A stretch of 64,000 nucleotides of DNA from Actinomycetaceae bacterium (GTDB lineage Bacteria > Actinomycetota > Actinomycetes > Actinomycetales > Actinomycetaceae). The translations under genes were made by a program, and so were the position numbers. The DNA is taken from positions 30,566 through 94,565 of the forward strand of contig JAUNVE010000001.1 in assembly GCA_030537795.1 (NCBI GenBank). Direction: 5' to 3'. The notes under the pieces are model-generated. The model was given only the letters and a program-made list of their open reading frames with translations, was not told the origin of the DNA and did not search any database. Shown here piece after piece: positions 1 through 7,866 of this stretch (within the stretch, counting starts at the first letter, position 1; every line of letters starts with the position of its first letter).

Positions 1-136
1 CCGCCCCTTAACTATTGCCCAACAACTATTGGGTGGCCTCTATCGAGCTGATCTAGCTAGTCTGCCTCAGCGTTTACTGGTGGCTCAGCAACCAGAACCG
101 TCGCGTACTTCAGTAGCGCCACCACAGTCCAAGGCT
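1..136. other. Left edge, no gene seen
   Basis: No coding frame or RNA gene is supported here. In other actinobacteria the gene after dinB and the DUF3040 gene is mraZ, the first gene of the dcw cluster, so this stretch may be the mraZ promoter region read leftward. That is an inference from gene order; no clear MraZ-type repeats were found. Confidence 0.4.
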
Positions 137-541
137 CTACGGGTTATTTTTACGCTCGTCCCATTTGCGTTGCTGTTTTTCCATAAAACTGGAGCTGGAG
201 CTGGAGCGACGGGTAGGCTTTTTCGCCGCTCCCGGATTCTCAACGGTGGGGATAGCTATGAAAAGCACGCCTGTCAGCATGAGAGCAAAGCCAAGAACAC
301 CAATCAGAACCGTTATCCACAAAGAACTGGCGGATATGCCGATAATCGGAATCAACAGACCCACGACGGCCAGGCTAATGCCCAATGCGACGCGCCTGGG
401 AGCGTAGGTTTTCTTCGTCGATGTTTTACTCGCCTGCTGGGAGGACAGTGTCGAAGCAAGAGCAGGATCATCTTCGCGTAGCTGAAGCTCAAGTTGCTCC
501 AGGATCTGTCGGTCTTGTTCTGATAACGCCACTGTTTTCAC
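137..541 (-). CDS. DUF3040 family small membrane protein
   Basis: A 134-residue protein whose N-terminus (a start resembling ALSEQDRQILEQLE, then an acidic stretch) matches the DUF3040 family, found almost only in actinobacteria and of unknown function. Two hydrophobic segments lie at about residues 51-70 and 74-98. The C-terminus is basic and serine-rich (a run of six Ser near 113-118). The start is a GTG. It lies downstream of dinB on the same strand, the usual actinobacterial arrangement just before mraZ and the cell-division cluster. Family assignment is fairly sure; function is unknown. Confidence 0.8.
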   Translation of the reverse strand: MKTVALSEQDRQILEQLELQLREDDPALASTLSSQQASKTSTKKTYAPRRVALGISLAVVGLLIPIIGISASSLWITVLIGVLGFALMLTGVLFIAIPTVENPGAAKKPTRRSSSSSSFMEKQQRKWDERKNNP

Positions 542-579
542 CCCCGTTACCGATTGTTAACTCGTGCGCGGTTAGATAA

Positions 580-594
580 GACGGTCCTTCCGTC
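580..594 (-). terminator. Short stem-loop after dinB
   Basis: A 5-bp stem (GACGG/CCGTC) with a 5-base loop, followed on the minus strand by TTATCT. It sits between dinB and the DUF3040 gene and could be a weak terminator. Evidence is only the dyad. Confidence 0.3.
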
Positions 595-626
595 AACTCC
601 AGTTTAAAACGTCGAAGGCAATTTTC

Positions 627-1874
627 CTATTCGGGGCGACCATCATCTTGTGCAGGCGGTTGATCATGAGCCAGTAACGAAGCGGGTCGGAGGGCGTCTA
701 AACCGTATTTCAAATGAACAGCGTCCATGGTGCGTTCAGCATGCTCATTTCTTAAATCATCGTCAAGCGTGACGGGAATACCCTGATCGCGCGATTGCAG
801 GTTTTCTACCCGCACACCAATCAGCCGCACTCCTCCACGCGGAACCCCGTAGCTATCGAATAGATCATATGCCGACTGCGCAATATCTCGCCCTAAATCT
901 GTTGGGCCCGGTAGCGTGACAGATCGCGACACCGTGGTGAAATCCGCGGCCCGCACTTTAATAGCAATAGTCCACCCCACCAGGTTGCCGTCTCGTAACC
1001 GCTTGGCGCATTCGTGGGATTGTTCAAGCAATACCGATTTTAAAGTGTTCGGGTCAAGAATATCCTCGCCAAATGTGGTTTCTGTGCCAATCGATTTTTC
1101 CACCCGCTGCACTGTGACCACCCGCGGGTCCTTTCCCCACGCTAAATCGTGTAGCCGCCTCGCATGAGCAACTCCCAATAGGGTGTCGAGCCGCGTTAAA
1201 GAGTAGTGGGCCAGATCCCCCACCGTATCGATACCGGCGCGCTCAAGGACCGCTTGGGTTCGCCCTCCTACTCCCCACAGTGCGCCAACTGGCAGACAGT
1301 GCAAAAACTCCACGGTTGCATCGCGCGGAATCAGGAGTAAGCCATCCGGCTTAGCATGCGAAGAGGCAATTTTCGCCACCGATTTCACCGACGCAATACC
1401 CACCGACGCCACCAGCCCGGTTTCCTCACGCACCCGTCGGCGGATCAACGTACCAATCTCAACGGGGCTACCAAGCCGTCGAAGCGCTCCCGACACATCG
1501 AGAAACGCCTCATCAATACTGAGTTTTTCAACCACCGGCGTAATCGATGCAAGTACCTCCATCACCCGACGCGAAAACTCAACATATCGTTCGTGCCGAC
1601 CGGGGACGATGAGGGCGTGCGGAGCCAACCGGCGCGCCCGAGCCATCGGCATTCCGGCGCTCACCCCCAGTGCCCGCACCTCGTAGGTTGCCGAGGTGAC
1701 CACCCCGCGGTTACTGCGACCTCCCACAATCAGCGGTTTGCCGCGCAAATCAGGATTGAGTATGACCTCCACCGAAGCGTAAAACGAATCCATATCGACG
1801 TGAAGGATGGTACAGCCGGTGTCATCACTACCCCAGTCACGTTTAGCAGACGCCAGCCGCGGTGCTTTTGACAT
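627..1874 (-). CDS. dinB: DNA polymerase IV (Y-family)
   Basis: Error-prone translesion DNA polymerase. The 415-residue protein has the Y-family catalytic signature: the metal-binding HVDMDSFYASVE block with Asp27 and Asp29, and SIDEAF at about 119-124, followed by helix-hairpin-helix and little-finger regions. The ATG is preceded by a strong GAGGAGG ribosome site. No LexA box is visible upstream, so SOS control is not supported by the sequence. It reads toward the DUF3040 gene. The C-terminus lacks an obvious beta-clamp motif that I can define with certainty. Confidence 0.95.
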   Translation of the reverse strand: MSKAPRLASAKRDWGSDDTGCTILHVDMDSFYASVEVILNPDLRGKPLIVGGRSNRGVVTSATYEVRALGVSAGMPMARARRLAPHALIVPGRHERYVEFSRRVMEVLASITPVVEKLSIDEAFLDVSGALRRLGSPVEIGTLIRRRVREETGLVASVGIASVKSVAKIASSHAKPDGLLLIPRDATVEFLHCLPVGALWGVGGRTQAVLERAGIDTVGDLAHYSLTRLDTLLGVAHARRLHDLAWGKDPRVVTVQRVEKSIGTETTFGEDILDPNTLKSVLLEQSHECAKRLRDGNLVGWTIAIKVRAADFTTVSRSVTLPGPTDLGRDIAQSAYDLFDSYGVPRGGVRLIGVRVENLQSRDQGIPVTLDDDLRNEHAERTMDAVHLKYGLDALRPASLLAHDQPPAQDDGRPE

Positions 1875-1993
1875 GGCGCCTCCTCAATAATTATTCCCGG
1901 TTGTCTCTAGCGCACATCTTCTAGATGCGCACCCTAGGCGTTGATTTTCCACCACACACCGCCAAAATGTTGCCCCTTCGGGGTGTGCTGACC

Positions 1994-1999
1994 TAGCGT
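1994..1999 (+). promoter_or_regulatory. Possible -10 hexamer TAGCGT
   Basis: TAGCGT ends 7 bases before the ATG of the spermidine-synthase-like gene, which has no Shine-Dalgarno sequence. The transcript may start at or next to the start codon. No convincing -35 was found. Confidence 0.3.
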
Positions 2000-2006
2000 C
2001 GCAGAT

Positions 2007-2867
2007 ATGGCGAAGAATAGATCTACCCACCACTCTAATCGGCGCAACCGACAAAGCGACTCAGATCTGAGGCTACGCGACGGGTTAGAGATTCCCGTTG
2101 GCGACACCACCATGACTATTCGCGTGGACCAGCAACGCGCCACCATTTTTCTCGGCGACTACGAATCATCGGGTATTAACCTACTCGATCCGGGTGATCT
2201 CGACTTTGAATACATGCAGCAAATGACCTGCGCGCTCGATGCCTTTATTCCCCGGCCGCGTAAGGTCCACGCACTTCATTTGGGAGGGTGCGCATGCGCC
2301 TTACCGTGGGCCTGGGAAACACACCGGCCCGGCTCATCCCAAGTCGCTGTCGAAATCAACAGCGATATCGCACAAGCGTGCCGCGCACTCTTTGATTTAC
2401 CGCGGTCGCCGCGCCTGCGTATACGGGTTGATGATGCCCACCGCGTGATCAGTAGCGCCAAGGCGCGAAACTACGATGTTATCGTGCGTGATGTTTTCAA
2501 CGGTCCGCACACTCCGCGGCGTTTACGCAGCGCACAGTTCTATCGACGCGCCCACGCCGCCCTCGCCGACGACGGAATCCTGCTGGTCAACTGCGGCCAC
2601 GGCCGCGGCTTTGACGCCCGCGGGGACGTCGCCGCCGCGCTTGCCGAATTTGCTCACGTGGCGATGGTGGCAGAAGGAAAGACCCTCGCGGGAGGGCGTC
2701 GCGGCAATCTCGTTCTCATCGCGGTCGGCGCCGGTCACCCGCATATCAACCGAGGGTGGGCCGAGTGCCAACGCCGGCTACGATCTTTACCACTATCTGT
2801 TCGGTTCCTTCCGCGCGCGGACGTCGAACGCTGGGTGGGAACCACCCAACCAATTCACGATGAGTAA
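2007..2867 (+). CDS. Spermidine synthase-like methyltransferase-fold protein
   Basis: A 286-residue Rossmann-type protein of the spermidine synthase/fused-MT family. Visible are the glycine motif LHLGGCACALP (about 90-100), an acidic ribose-binding residue in AVEINSD (about 116) and the loop IVRDVFNGPHTP (about 163-174), which corresponds to the D-x-F region of polyamine synthases. True spermidine synthases have a longer N-terminal tetramerisation strand region and conserved active-site Asp/Tyr residues that are not obvious here, so the substrate is unknown. It converges on the PAC2 gene, with three bases between the stop codons. Confidence 0.7.
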   Translation: MAKNRSTHHSNRRNRQSDSDLRLRDGLEIPVGDTTMTIRVDQQRATIFLGDYESSGINLLDPGDLDFEYMQQMTCALDAFIPRPRKVHALHLGGCACALPWAWETHRPGSSQVAVEINSDIAQACRALFDLPRSPRLRIRVDDAHRVISSAKARNYDVIVRDVFNGPHTPRRLRSAQFYRRAHAALADDGILLVNCGHGRGFDARGDVAAALAEFAHVAMVAEGKTLAGGRRGNLVLIAVGAGHPHINRGWAECQRRLRSLPLSVRFLPRADVERWVGTTQPIHDE

Positions 2868-2870
2868 GCG

Positions 2871-3893
2871 TTAATCCAATTCCCACGGACGGGGGGCACG
2901 GTGCCTCGGCTTAGGCTGGGTATCATCTGGATCCTCCGGTTTAGGCGGTGATTCAGAGCCTGTTGTTCTAGCCAAAAACTGTTCGATAGCGTCAGTTAAA
3001 GCCTCGACATCAACTGTGTCTTTACTTGCATTAACCGCCTGCGCTCCCGCGTTTTGGTGGAAATCTTCCGGCGACGGGAATTCTCCAATGGCTTTCGCGG
3101 CATCGCTTACCTGTTCATCGAAATGCTTTTCAAGCATTCCAACCAGCGCACCGTTATCCGACGCTTCAGCAACCATGGCCGCAAGCTGCGCTTGAATATC
3201 TTGCGAACCAGCTTCCATATTGCCTGTGGGCAGAGATAGATCCAGTACGCTCGACATACGTTCAAGCAGTGCCAGTGAGGCCGTTGGGTAGTCTATCTCC
3301 GCGAGATAATACGGCACGGCTGCAAGGAAGTTAAGACCTTCAATCCCACCGGTGGAAAGTTTATGCTGCAAAAATGTATTCGCCGACGAGCTGAACTGAA
3401 TCGCCCCGCCCATTTCCGGTTGCCCTTGCACCAAAGAAGAATCAGTGGACTGCAGATGCACCAAAGTTTCGCGCGTATGGGGAACCGCCGCCGGCATTCC
3501 CATCATTGAGACGCAAATCTCCACGCCGGCTTCCTGAACAAATTCTTCTACCGCCTGCGCAAACCGTTGCCACTTTGCATCTGGTTCTGGCCCGTGCAAC
3601 ACCAGGATCGGGGTACCCGAATCGTCCTGCACCAGATCAATCGCAATTTCGGGAACATCGACATCAACTACCGACCAGTTTTCGATGGTGACAGTTGGCC
3701 GGTGTGAACGGTAGTCAATGAGCATATCGGTATCAAAGGTGGCCACGCGGCGGACAGGGAGCGAAGCAAGTAGTTGCTCAACTGCCAGGGCACTGGCATG
3801 TCCAGCATCGGTGGCTCCTGACAAATGCGATAGCAAAATAGGTGCGTGATATGGCGCGTCCTTATCGATATCGATTAGTTCATTCGGTTCCAT
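2871..3893 (-). CDS. PAC2 family protein
   Basis: A 340-residue protein of the PAC2 family (proteasome-assembly-chaperone-like fold), common in actinobacteria and of unclear role. The N-terminus contains the typical start, a segment about lysis-of-sphere style 'SHLSGATDAGHA' and a later LVLHGPEPDAKW motif around residue 98. The final 45 residues are proline-rich, acidic and probably disordered. A GGGGGAG ribosome site precedes the ATG. It is transcribed away from the HelR-like gene and towards the methyltransferase-fold gene. Confidence 0.8.
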   Translation of the reverse strand: MEPNELIDIDKDAPYHAPILLSHLSGATDAGHASALAVEQLLASLPVRRVATFDTDMLIDYRSHRPTVTIENWSVVDVDVPEIAIDLVQDDSGTPILVLHGPEPDAKWQRFAQAVEEFVQEAGVEICVSMMGMPAAVPHTRETLVHLQSTDSSLVQGQPEMGGAIQFSSSANTFLQHKLSTGGIEGLNFLAAVPYYLAEIDYPTASLALLERMSSVLDLSLPTGNMEAGSQDIQAQLAAMVAEASDNGALVGMLEKHFDEQVSDAAKAIGEFPSPEDFHQNAGAQAVNASKDTVDVEALTDAIEQFLARTTGSESPPKPEDPDDTQPKPRHRAPRPWELD

Positions 3894-4198
3894 TGCTCCC
3901 CCTTCCCTACTCGCGAGCCGGATCCCTTTACTATTACTAGCCTAGCAACCTTCTGTGACATCAGGCTGAAAGGCTCGACCACTGACAATAACATCAGCAG
4001 TTAGGTTTTTATTCCCGCGCTTTATTGTCGCCCTCTGGCACCGCAGGAATAGCTGCTCTCGAGCGCGCAACGATCAGGTATTTGACCACCCCTAGAGTGC
4101 GCCACCGCCTTTTCAACAGGTGCCGGTGGCAAACATACGGCATAATTGTATGTTGCTTTAGTTGAACATCCCACTCGTTGACCCGGAGAGGAAAGGCC
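3894..4198. other. Divergent intergenic region, PAC2/HelR
   Basis: This 305-base stretch holds the promoters of two divergent genes. The only clear element is an inverted repeat near the HelR side (separate entry). I see no RNA gene or supported small reading frame. Confidence 0.5.
4132..4154. promoter_or_regulatory. Inverted repeat upstream of HelR-like gene
   Basis: AACATAC and GTATGTT form perfect 7-bp arms around a 9-base spacer that contains CATAAT, a possible -10 element. It lies about 45 bases before the GTG start of the helicase gene, a typical place for an operator. It does not resemble the published GC-rich rifamycin-associated element, so the regulator is unknown. Confidence 0.4.
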
Positions 4199-6421
4199 GT
4201 GACACACGTCGAATCGTATAGCGACGGAGCAACACGCCGCGACGCAGAAATAGCCCGCGAGCAAAAACGAGTCGATATTGCCTACGCGGCCCTGGATTCA
4301 TTGCGTCAACGCTACCGTGAGCATCAACGGGCAGCGGAATCATCGCAGTGGCGAAATACACCGCAAGCGCTCACCGAACGAGACGCTTTCGCCGCCCACT
4401 GGGGCGATGAAGCATCGCGACTTGAACAGGTTGGCGATCGCCTCGTCTTTGGCCGCATTGACATGAGCGCTGGCGGCAGCCGGTACATCGGCCGCATCGG
4501 TTTAATGGATGATGAGGGCGAACAAGTGCTCATTGACTGGCGCGCCCCGGCGGCCCAACCGTTTTATCAGGCCACGGGCGCATATCCGCAAGGCGTTATA
4601 CGACGTCGCCATATTCAAACCCGCTCGCGCACAGTCACAGATATCGAAGATGAGCTACTGGATGTCGATCATTCCTCTACGGATATATCTTTTCAAGGTG
4701 AAGGCGCGCTGATGGCTGCCTTGACGCGCGCTCGCGACGGACGCATGTCCGATATTGTGTCCACCATCCAAGCCGAGCAGGACGAGATTATTCGACGCGA
4801 TTTAGATGGCATGCTCGTCATCCAGGGTGGTCCCGGTACCGGTAAAACCGCCGTCGCGCTCCACCGTGCCGCCTATCTGCTATACGCCGAACGAGCGCGG
4901 TTAGAACGTTCGGGGGTACTGGTGATCGGACCGTCACGGGTATTCTTGCAATATATTGACCGTGTTTTACCTTCCCTGGGGGAAACCGGAGTGGTGTCGA
5001 CAACTATTGGCGATTTGCTCCCCCATGTCACCGCATCTGCGCACGATAGTGAAACCGTGCGAGAAATTAAAGGGCGACTCGATTGGGTGTCCATCGCCAA
5101 AGCCGCGGTGCGCTCACTCGAGCGAGTGCCGGAAGATATCCCGCTGGCGATTTCTTCCTATCGTGTCGTACTGCGATCGCAAGATGTGCGACAGGCGCGC
5201 ACTCGGGCTCGTCGAAGCGGTAAGCCCCATAATGAGGCGTGGAAGAATTTCGCCCTCGAGCTGATGGATTCTCTGGCCCAACAGATGAATGAACAGGTTT
5301 CACTGAAACAAGATTTGACCTGGTATTACGACTATATTCGCGGCTCGAAACAGGCTCGCCGGGCGATTAACCTCCAGTGGCTACCCATGAGTGCGCTGGC
5401 ACTTCTCGAACGACTCTATGCGGATCCCGAGTTTCTACGTGCCTGCGCCCCCTCACTCACCCGCGCAGAGCGTGAACTGCTGTGGCGGCCACGCGGTAGC
5501 GCCCTCACCGACAGTGACATTCCCATACTCGATGAACTGGAGGAACTGCTCGGTGAGCTACCCACCGCATCGGCGGCTGCACGTGAACGCGAAGCCCAAC
5601 GCGCACGGGAAATCGCGGCGGCAGGTGACGCGATTGAATCTATGGGGCTAGGAGATGGACTCGTCGATGCCGAAACGCTGGCAGCTCGCGCCGCCGGGGG
5701 TGGCCCCGATCTATCGCTTTCGGAGCGCGCTTTACGCGACCGCACCTGGGCTTATGGCCACATCATCGTTGACGAAGCACAGGAGCTCAGCCAGATGGCC
5801 TGGCATATTCTCATGCGCCGGTGCCCGTCGCGTTCATTCACCGTCACGGGGGATCTAGAGCAGCGGTCAGGTGCTGCTACCGACGCCTCTTGGGAGGATC
5901 TGCTCGGCCCCGCCAAGCGTGCCTTCGCGGGAGAGGCCGTCCTCACCGTGTCTTACCGAACACCCGCTAGCGTCCTTAATCGCGCCCAGAATCTCATGCG
6001 TTTCCTTGGGATCCGTTCGCGCTATCCGCTTGTCGCTGCCCGTGATAGCGAGGATGCCTACGCCCTCACCCAGTGCGAACCAGCAGAGCTGTCGCAGATA
6101 GTTCCGCGGATTATCCGCACGGCAGTCGAGGCCGTCAACACGCTGGCTTCGGAGGGAGAAGGCCGCATCGCCGTAATTGTCCCGGCAGACGACATCAGCC
6201 GTTGGGACGATGAACTCGACGCGGGGCATACCCTCGATGATCGCATCGCACTGATGACGCCGACGCAGTCCAAGGGCCTCGAATTCGACATTGTTATTGT
6301 CGTCGATCCCACCCGGATTCTCACGCGCAGCCCCGGCGATCTGTATGTGGCGATGACCCGCCCCACTCATCAACTGCATCTGGTGGCAACCGGCGAAGTC
6401 CCCGCACCACTTCGCGGGTAA
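4199..6421 (+). CDS. helR: HelR-like UvrD-family RNA polymerase-associated helicase
   Basis: A 740-residue superfamily-1 ATPase of the HelD/HelR type. These proteins bind RNA polymerase, pull it off DNA and, in actinobacteria, can displace rifampicin. An N-terminal antiparallel coiled-coil region (charged, about 1-75) precedes Walker A GGPGTGKTA (about 210-218), DEAQ (about 524), GDLEQRSG, the SYRTP motif, QSKGLEFDIVIV and the C-terminal VAMTRP motif. The GTG start was preferred over an upstream TTG because GGAGAGG lies 8 bases before it. HelR rather than a DNA-repair UvrD is inferred from the N-terminal coil and the spacing of motifs. Confidence 0.8.
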   Translation: MTHVESYSDGATRRDAEIAREQKRVDIAYAALDSLRQRYREHQRAAESSQWRNTPQALTERDAFAAHWGDEASRLEQVGDRLVFGRIDMSAGGSRYIGRIGLMDDEGEQVLIDWRAPAAQPFYQATGAYPQGVIRRRHIQTRSRTVTDIEDELLDVDHSSTDISFQGEGALMAALTRARDGRMSDIVSTIQAEQDEIIRRDLDGMLVIQGGPGTGKTAVALHRAAYLLYAERARLERSGVLVIGPSRVFLQYIDRVLPSLGETGVVSTTIGDLLPHVTASAHDSETVREIKGRLDWVSIAKAAVRSLERVPEDIPLAISSYRVVLRSQDVRQARTRARRSGKPHNEAWKNFALELMDSLAQQMNEQVSLKQDLTWYYDYIRGSKQARRAINLQWLPMSALALLERLYADPEFLRACAPSLTRAERELLWRPRGSALTDSDIPILDELEELLGELPTASAAAREREAQRAREIAAAGDAIESMGLGDGLVDAETLAARAAGGGPDLSLSERALRDRTWAYGHIIVDEAQELSQMAWHILMRRCPSRSFTVTGDLEQRSGAATDASWEDLLGPAKRAFAGEAVLTVSYRTPASVLNRAQNLMRFLGIRSRYPLVAARDSEDAYALTQCEPAELSQIVPRIIRTAVEAVNTLASEGEGRIAVIVPADDISRWDDELDAGHTLDDRIALMTPTQSKGLEFDIVIVVDPTRILTRSPGDLYVAMTRPTHQLHLVATGEVPAPLRG

Positions 6422-6452
6422 TCGGCGTGCTCAAGATCTCAACGGGAGTGTT

Positions 6453-6494
6453 TCACTTTCTGGCCGTTAGCTCTTCTTTTGCTTGTGAAAGTGA
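6453..6494. promoter_or_regulatory. Inverted repeat upstream of serA
   Basis: TCACTTTC and GAAAGTGA are perfect 8-bp arms separated by 26 bases, ending 12 bases before the serA start. It could be an operator or a hairpin that ends helR transcription. No T-tract follows. Confidence 0.3.
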
Positions 6495-6506
6495 CAGTAT
6501 GGATTT

Positions 6507-7721
6507 ATGACTCGTGCACTTTTACTGGAAAACCCACATGCCGAAGCAGATGACATTTTTGCAGATAACGGCATCGACGTTATTCGACGCGACGGAGCAC
6601 TCGACGAGGGCGAACTTATCGACGCCCTCAAGGGATGCGAAATCTTGGGTATTCGATCGAAAACGACCGTAACCCAGCGGGTATTGGACGCTAATCCGCA
6701 ACTGATGGCGATCGGGGCTTTTTGTATTGGCACCAACCAAATTGACCTGGATGCAGCAAGTAGTCGCGGCGTCGCCGTATTTAATGCGCCCTACTCGAAT
6801 ACGCGGTCGGTGGTGGAACTCGCCATCGCAGAGATTATCGCGCTGACTCGACGACTGACGGTACGCAATTCAATGCTTCATCGCGGGATTTGGGATAAGT
6901 CTGCTTCCGGCTCTCACGAGGTGCGCGGACGCACGCTCGGCATCATCGGTTACGGCAATATTGGAACCCAACTGTCGGTATTAGCCGAAGCGATGGGAAT
7001 GCACGTCGTTTTTTATGATATTGCTGAACGTCTCGCGCTCGGTAATGCGCGACGAATGACCAGCCTGGACGAACTGCTTAAAGTTGCCGACGTGGTCTCA
7101 CTTCACGTCGATGGCAGTCCGCAGAATCAGGCATTTTTTGGTGAGCGAGAGTTTTCACTGATGAAACCGGGAAGCTTGTTCATCAACTTGTCTCGCGGCT
7201 TTGTGACCGATCTTGATGCGCTTGTCGGCCATCTCAAATCCGGACATTTGGCTGGCGCCGCCGTCGACGTATTCCCGGCTGAACCGAAAGCTACCGGAGA
7301 TTCTTTTTCTTCGCCGCTGGCAAAGATGGACAATGTGATTTTAACGCCGCACGTGGGGGGTTCCACGGTGGAGGCGCAGATCGATATCGGCCATTTCGTG
7401 GCCCATAAGATCTCCGATTATATTCGGTCGGCTTCAACGGATATGTCCGTGAATATTCCCAATCTCACTCTTGTCCCCTCCCAGGCGTCTCGCTATCGTG
7501 TGGCTCTGGTTCACCGCAACACTCCCGGTGTGCTGGCCCTGATTAACCAGAGCTTTGCCGAACATGGCGCTAATATCGACGGGCAGATTCTCGGCACCCA
7601 CGGCAGTATCGGTTATGCCATCACCGACATTTCTTCCGAGCTGCCAGTCGAGGCTATCCACGCAATCGATGGGATGGAAGACACTATTCGGCTACGTGTT
7701 CTTCGCCGACCTGCTCACTAA
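6507..7721 (+). CDS. serA: D-3-phosphoglycerate dehydrogenase
   Basis: Catalyses the first step of serine biosynthesis, oxidation of 3-phosphoglycerate with NAD. The 404-residue length, with one C-terminal ACT domain (from about 335), is the short E. coli-like form rather than the ~530-residue mycobacterial form with an extra domain. The NAD-binding motif GYGNIGTQ lies at about 148; the catalytic Arg is in NLSRGF (about 229), the Glu in PAEPK and the His in TPHVGGST (about 283). A canonical terminator follows. CAGTAT ends six bases before the ATG and no ribosome site is visible, so the mRNA may be leaderless. Confidence 0.93.
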   Translation: MTRALLLENPHAEADDIFADNGIDVIRRDGALDEGELIDALKGCEILGIRSKTTVTQRVLDANPQLMAIGAFCIGTNQIDLDAASSRGVAVFNAPYSNTRSVVELAIAEIIALTRRLTVRNSMLHRGIWDKSASGSHEVRGRTLGIIGYGNIGTQLSVLAEAMGMHVVFYDIAERLALGNARRMTSLDELLKVADVVSLHVDGSPQNQAFFGEREFSLMKPGSLFINLSRGFVTDLDALVGHLKSGHLAGAAVDVFPAEPKATGDSFSSPLAKMDNVILTPHVGGSTVEAQIDIGHFVAHKISDYIRSASTDMSVNIPNLTLVPSQASRYRVALVHRNTPGVLALINQSFAEHGANIDGQILGTHGSIGYAITDISSELPVEAIHAIDGMEDTIRLRVLRRPAH

Positions 7722-7731
7722 TTCCTCGTCG

Positions 7732-7760
7732 AACGCCGGGCTCGAAAGGCCCGGCGTTTT
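7732..7760 (+). terminator. Rho-independent terminator of serA
   Basis: A perfect 10-bp stem (AACGCCGGGC/GCCCGGCGTT) with a 7-base loop, whose second arm runs into TTTT. It lies 11 bases after the serA stop. Confidence 0.85.
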
Positions 7761-7813
7761 CGAATTCCGATAGCCGCTCAGCAGCACAATCAACATAAAC
7801 AGTGTTGCGTCAG

Positions 7814-7847
7814 CTGACACACAGTCATAACTTACGCTATCGTAAGT
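7814..7847 (+). promoter_or_regulatory. Promoter with palindromic operator, acyl-CoA ligase
   Basis: CTGACA (7814-7819) and TATCGT (7838-7843) make a plausible promoter with 18-base spacing. The -10 lies inside a palindrome, ACTTACG-CTAT-CGTAAGT (7830-7847), with perfect 7-bp arms. A repressor bound there would block the promoter; TetR-family fatty-acid regulators often use such sites, but none is encoded next door. Confidence 0.45.
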
Positions 7848-7866
7848 AACGGTATTGCCCTGATTT

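Noticed and set aside
1875..2006. Possible LexA box upstream of dinB
   Set aside because: The GCGCA/TGCGC-flanked dyad does not fit CGAAC-N4-GTTCG; SOS control of dinB is not supported.
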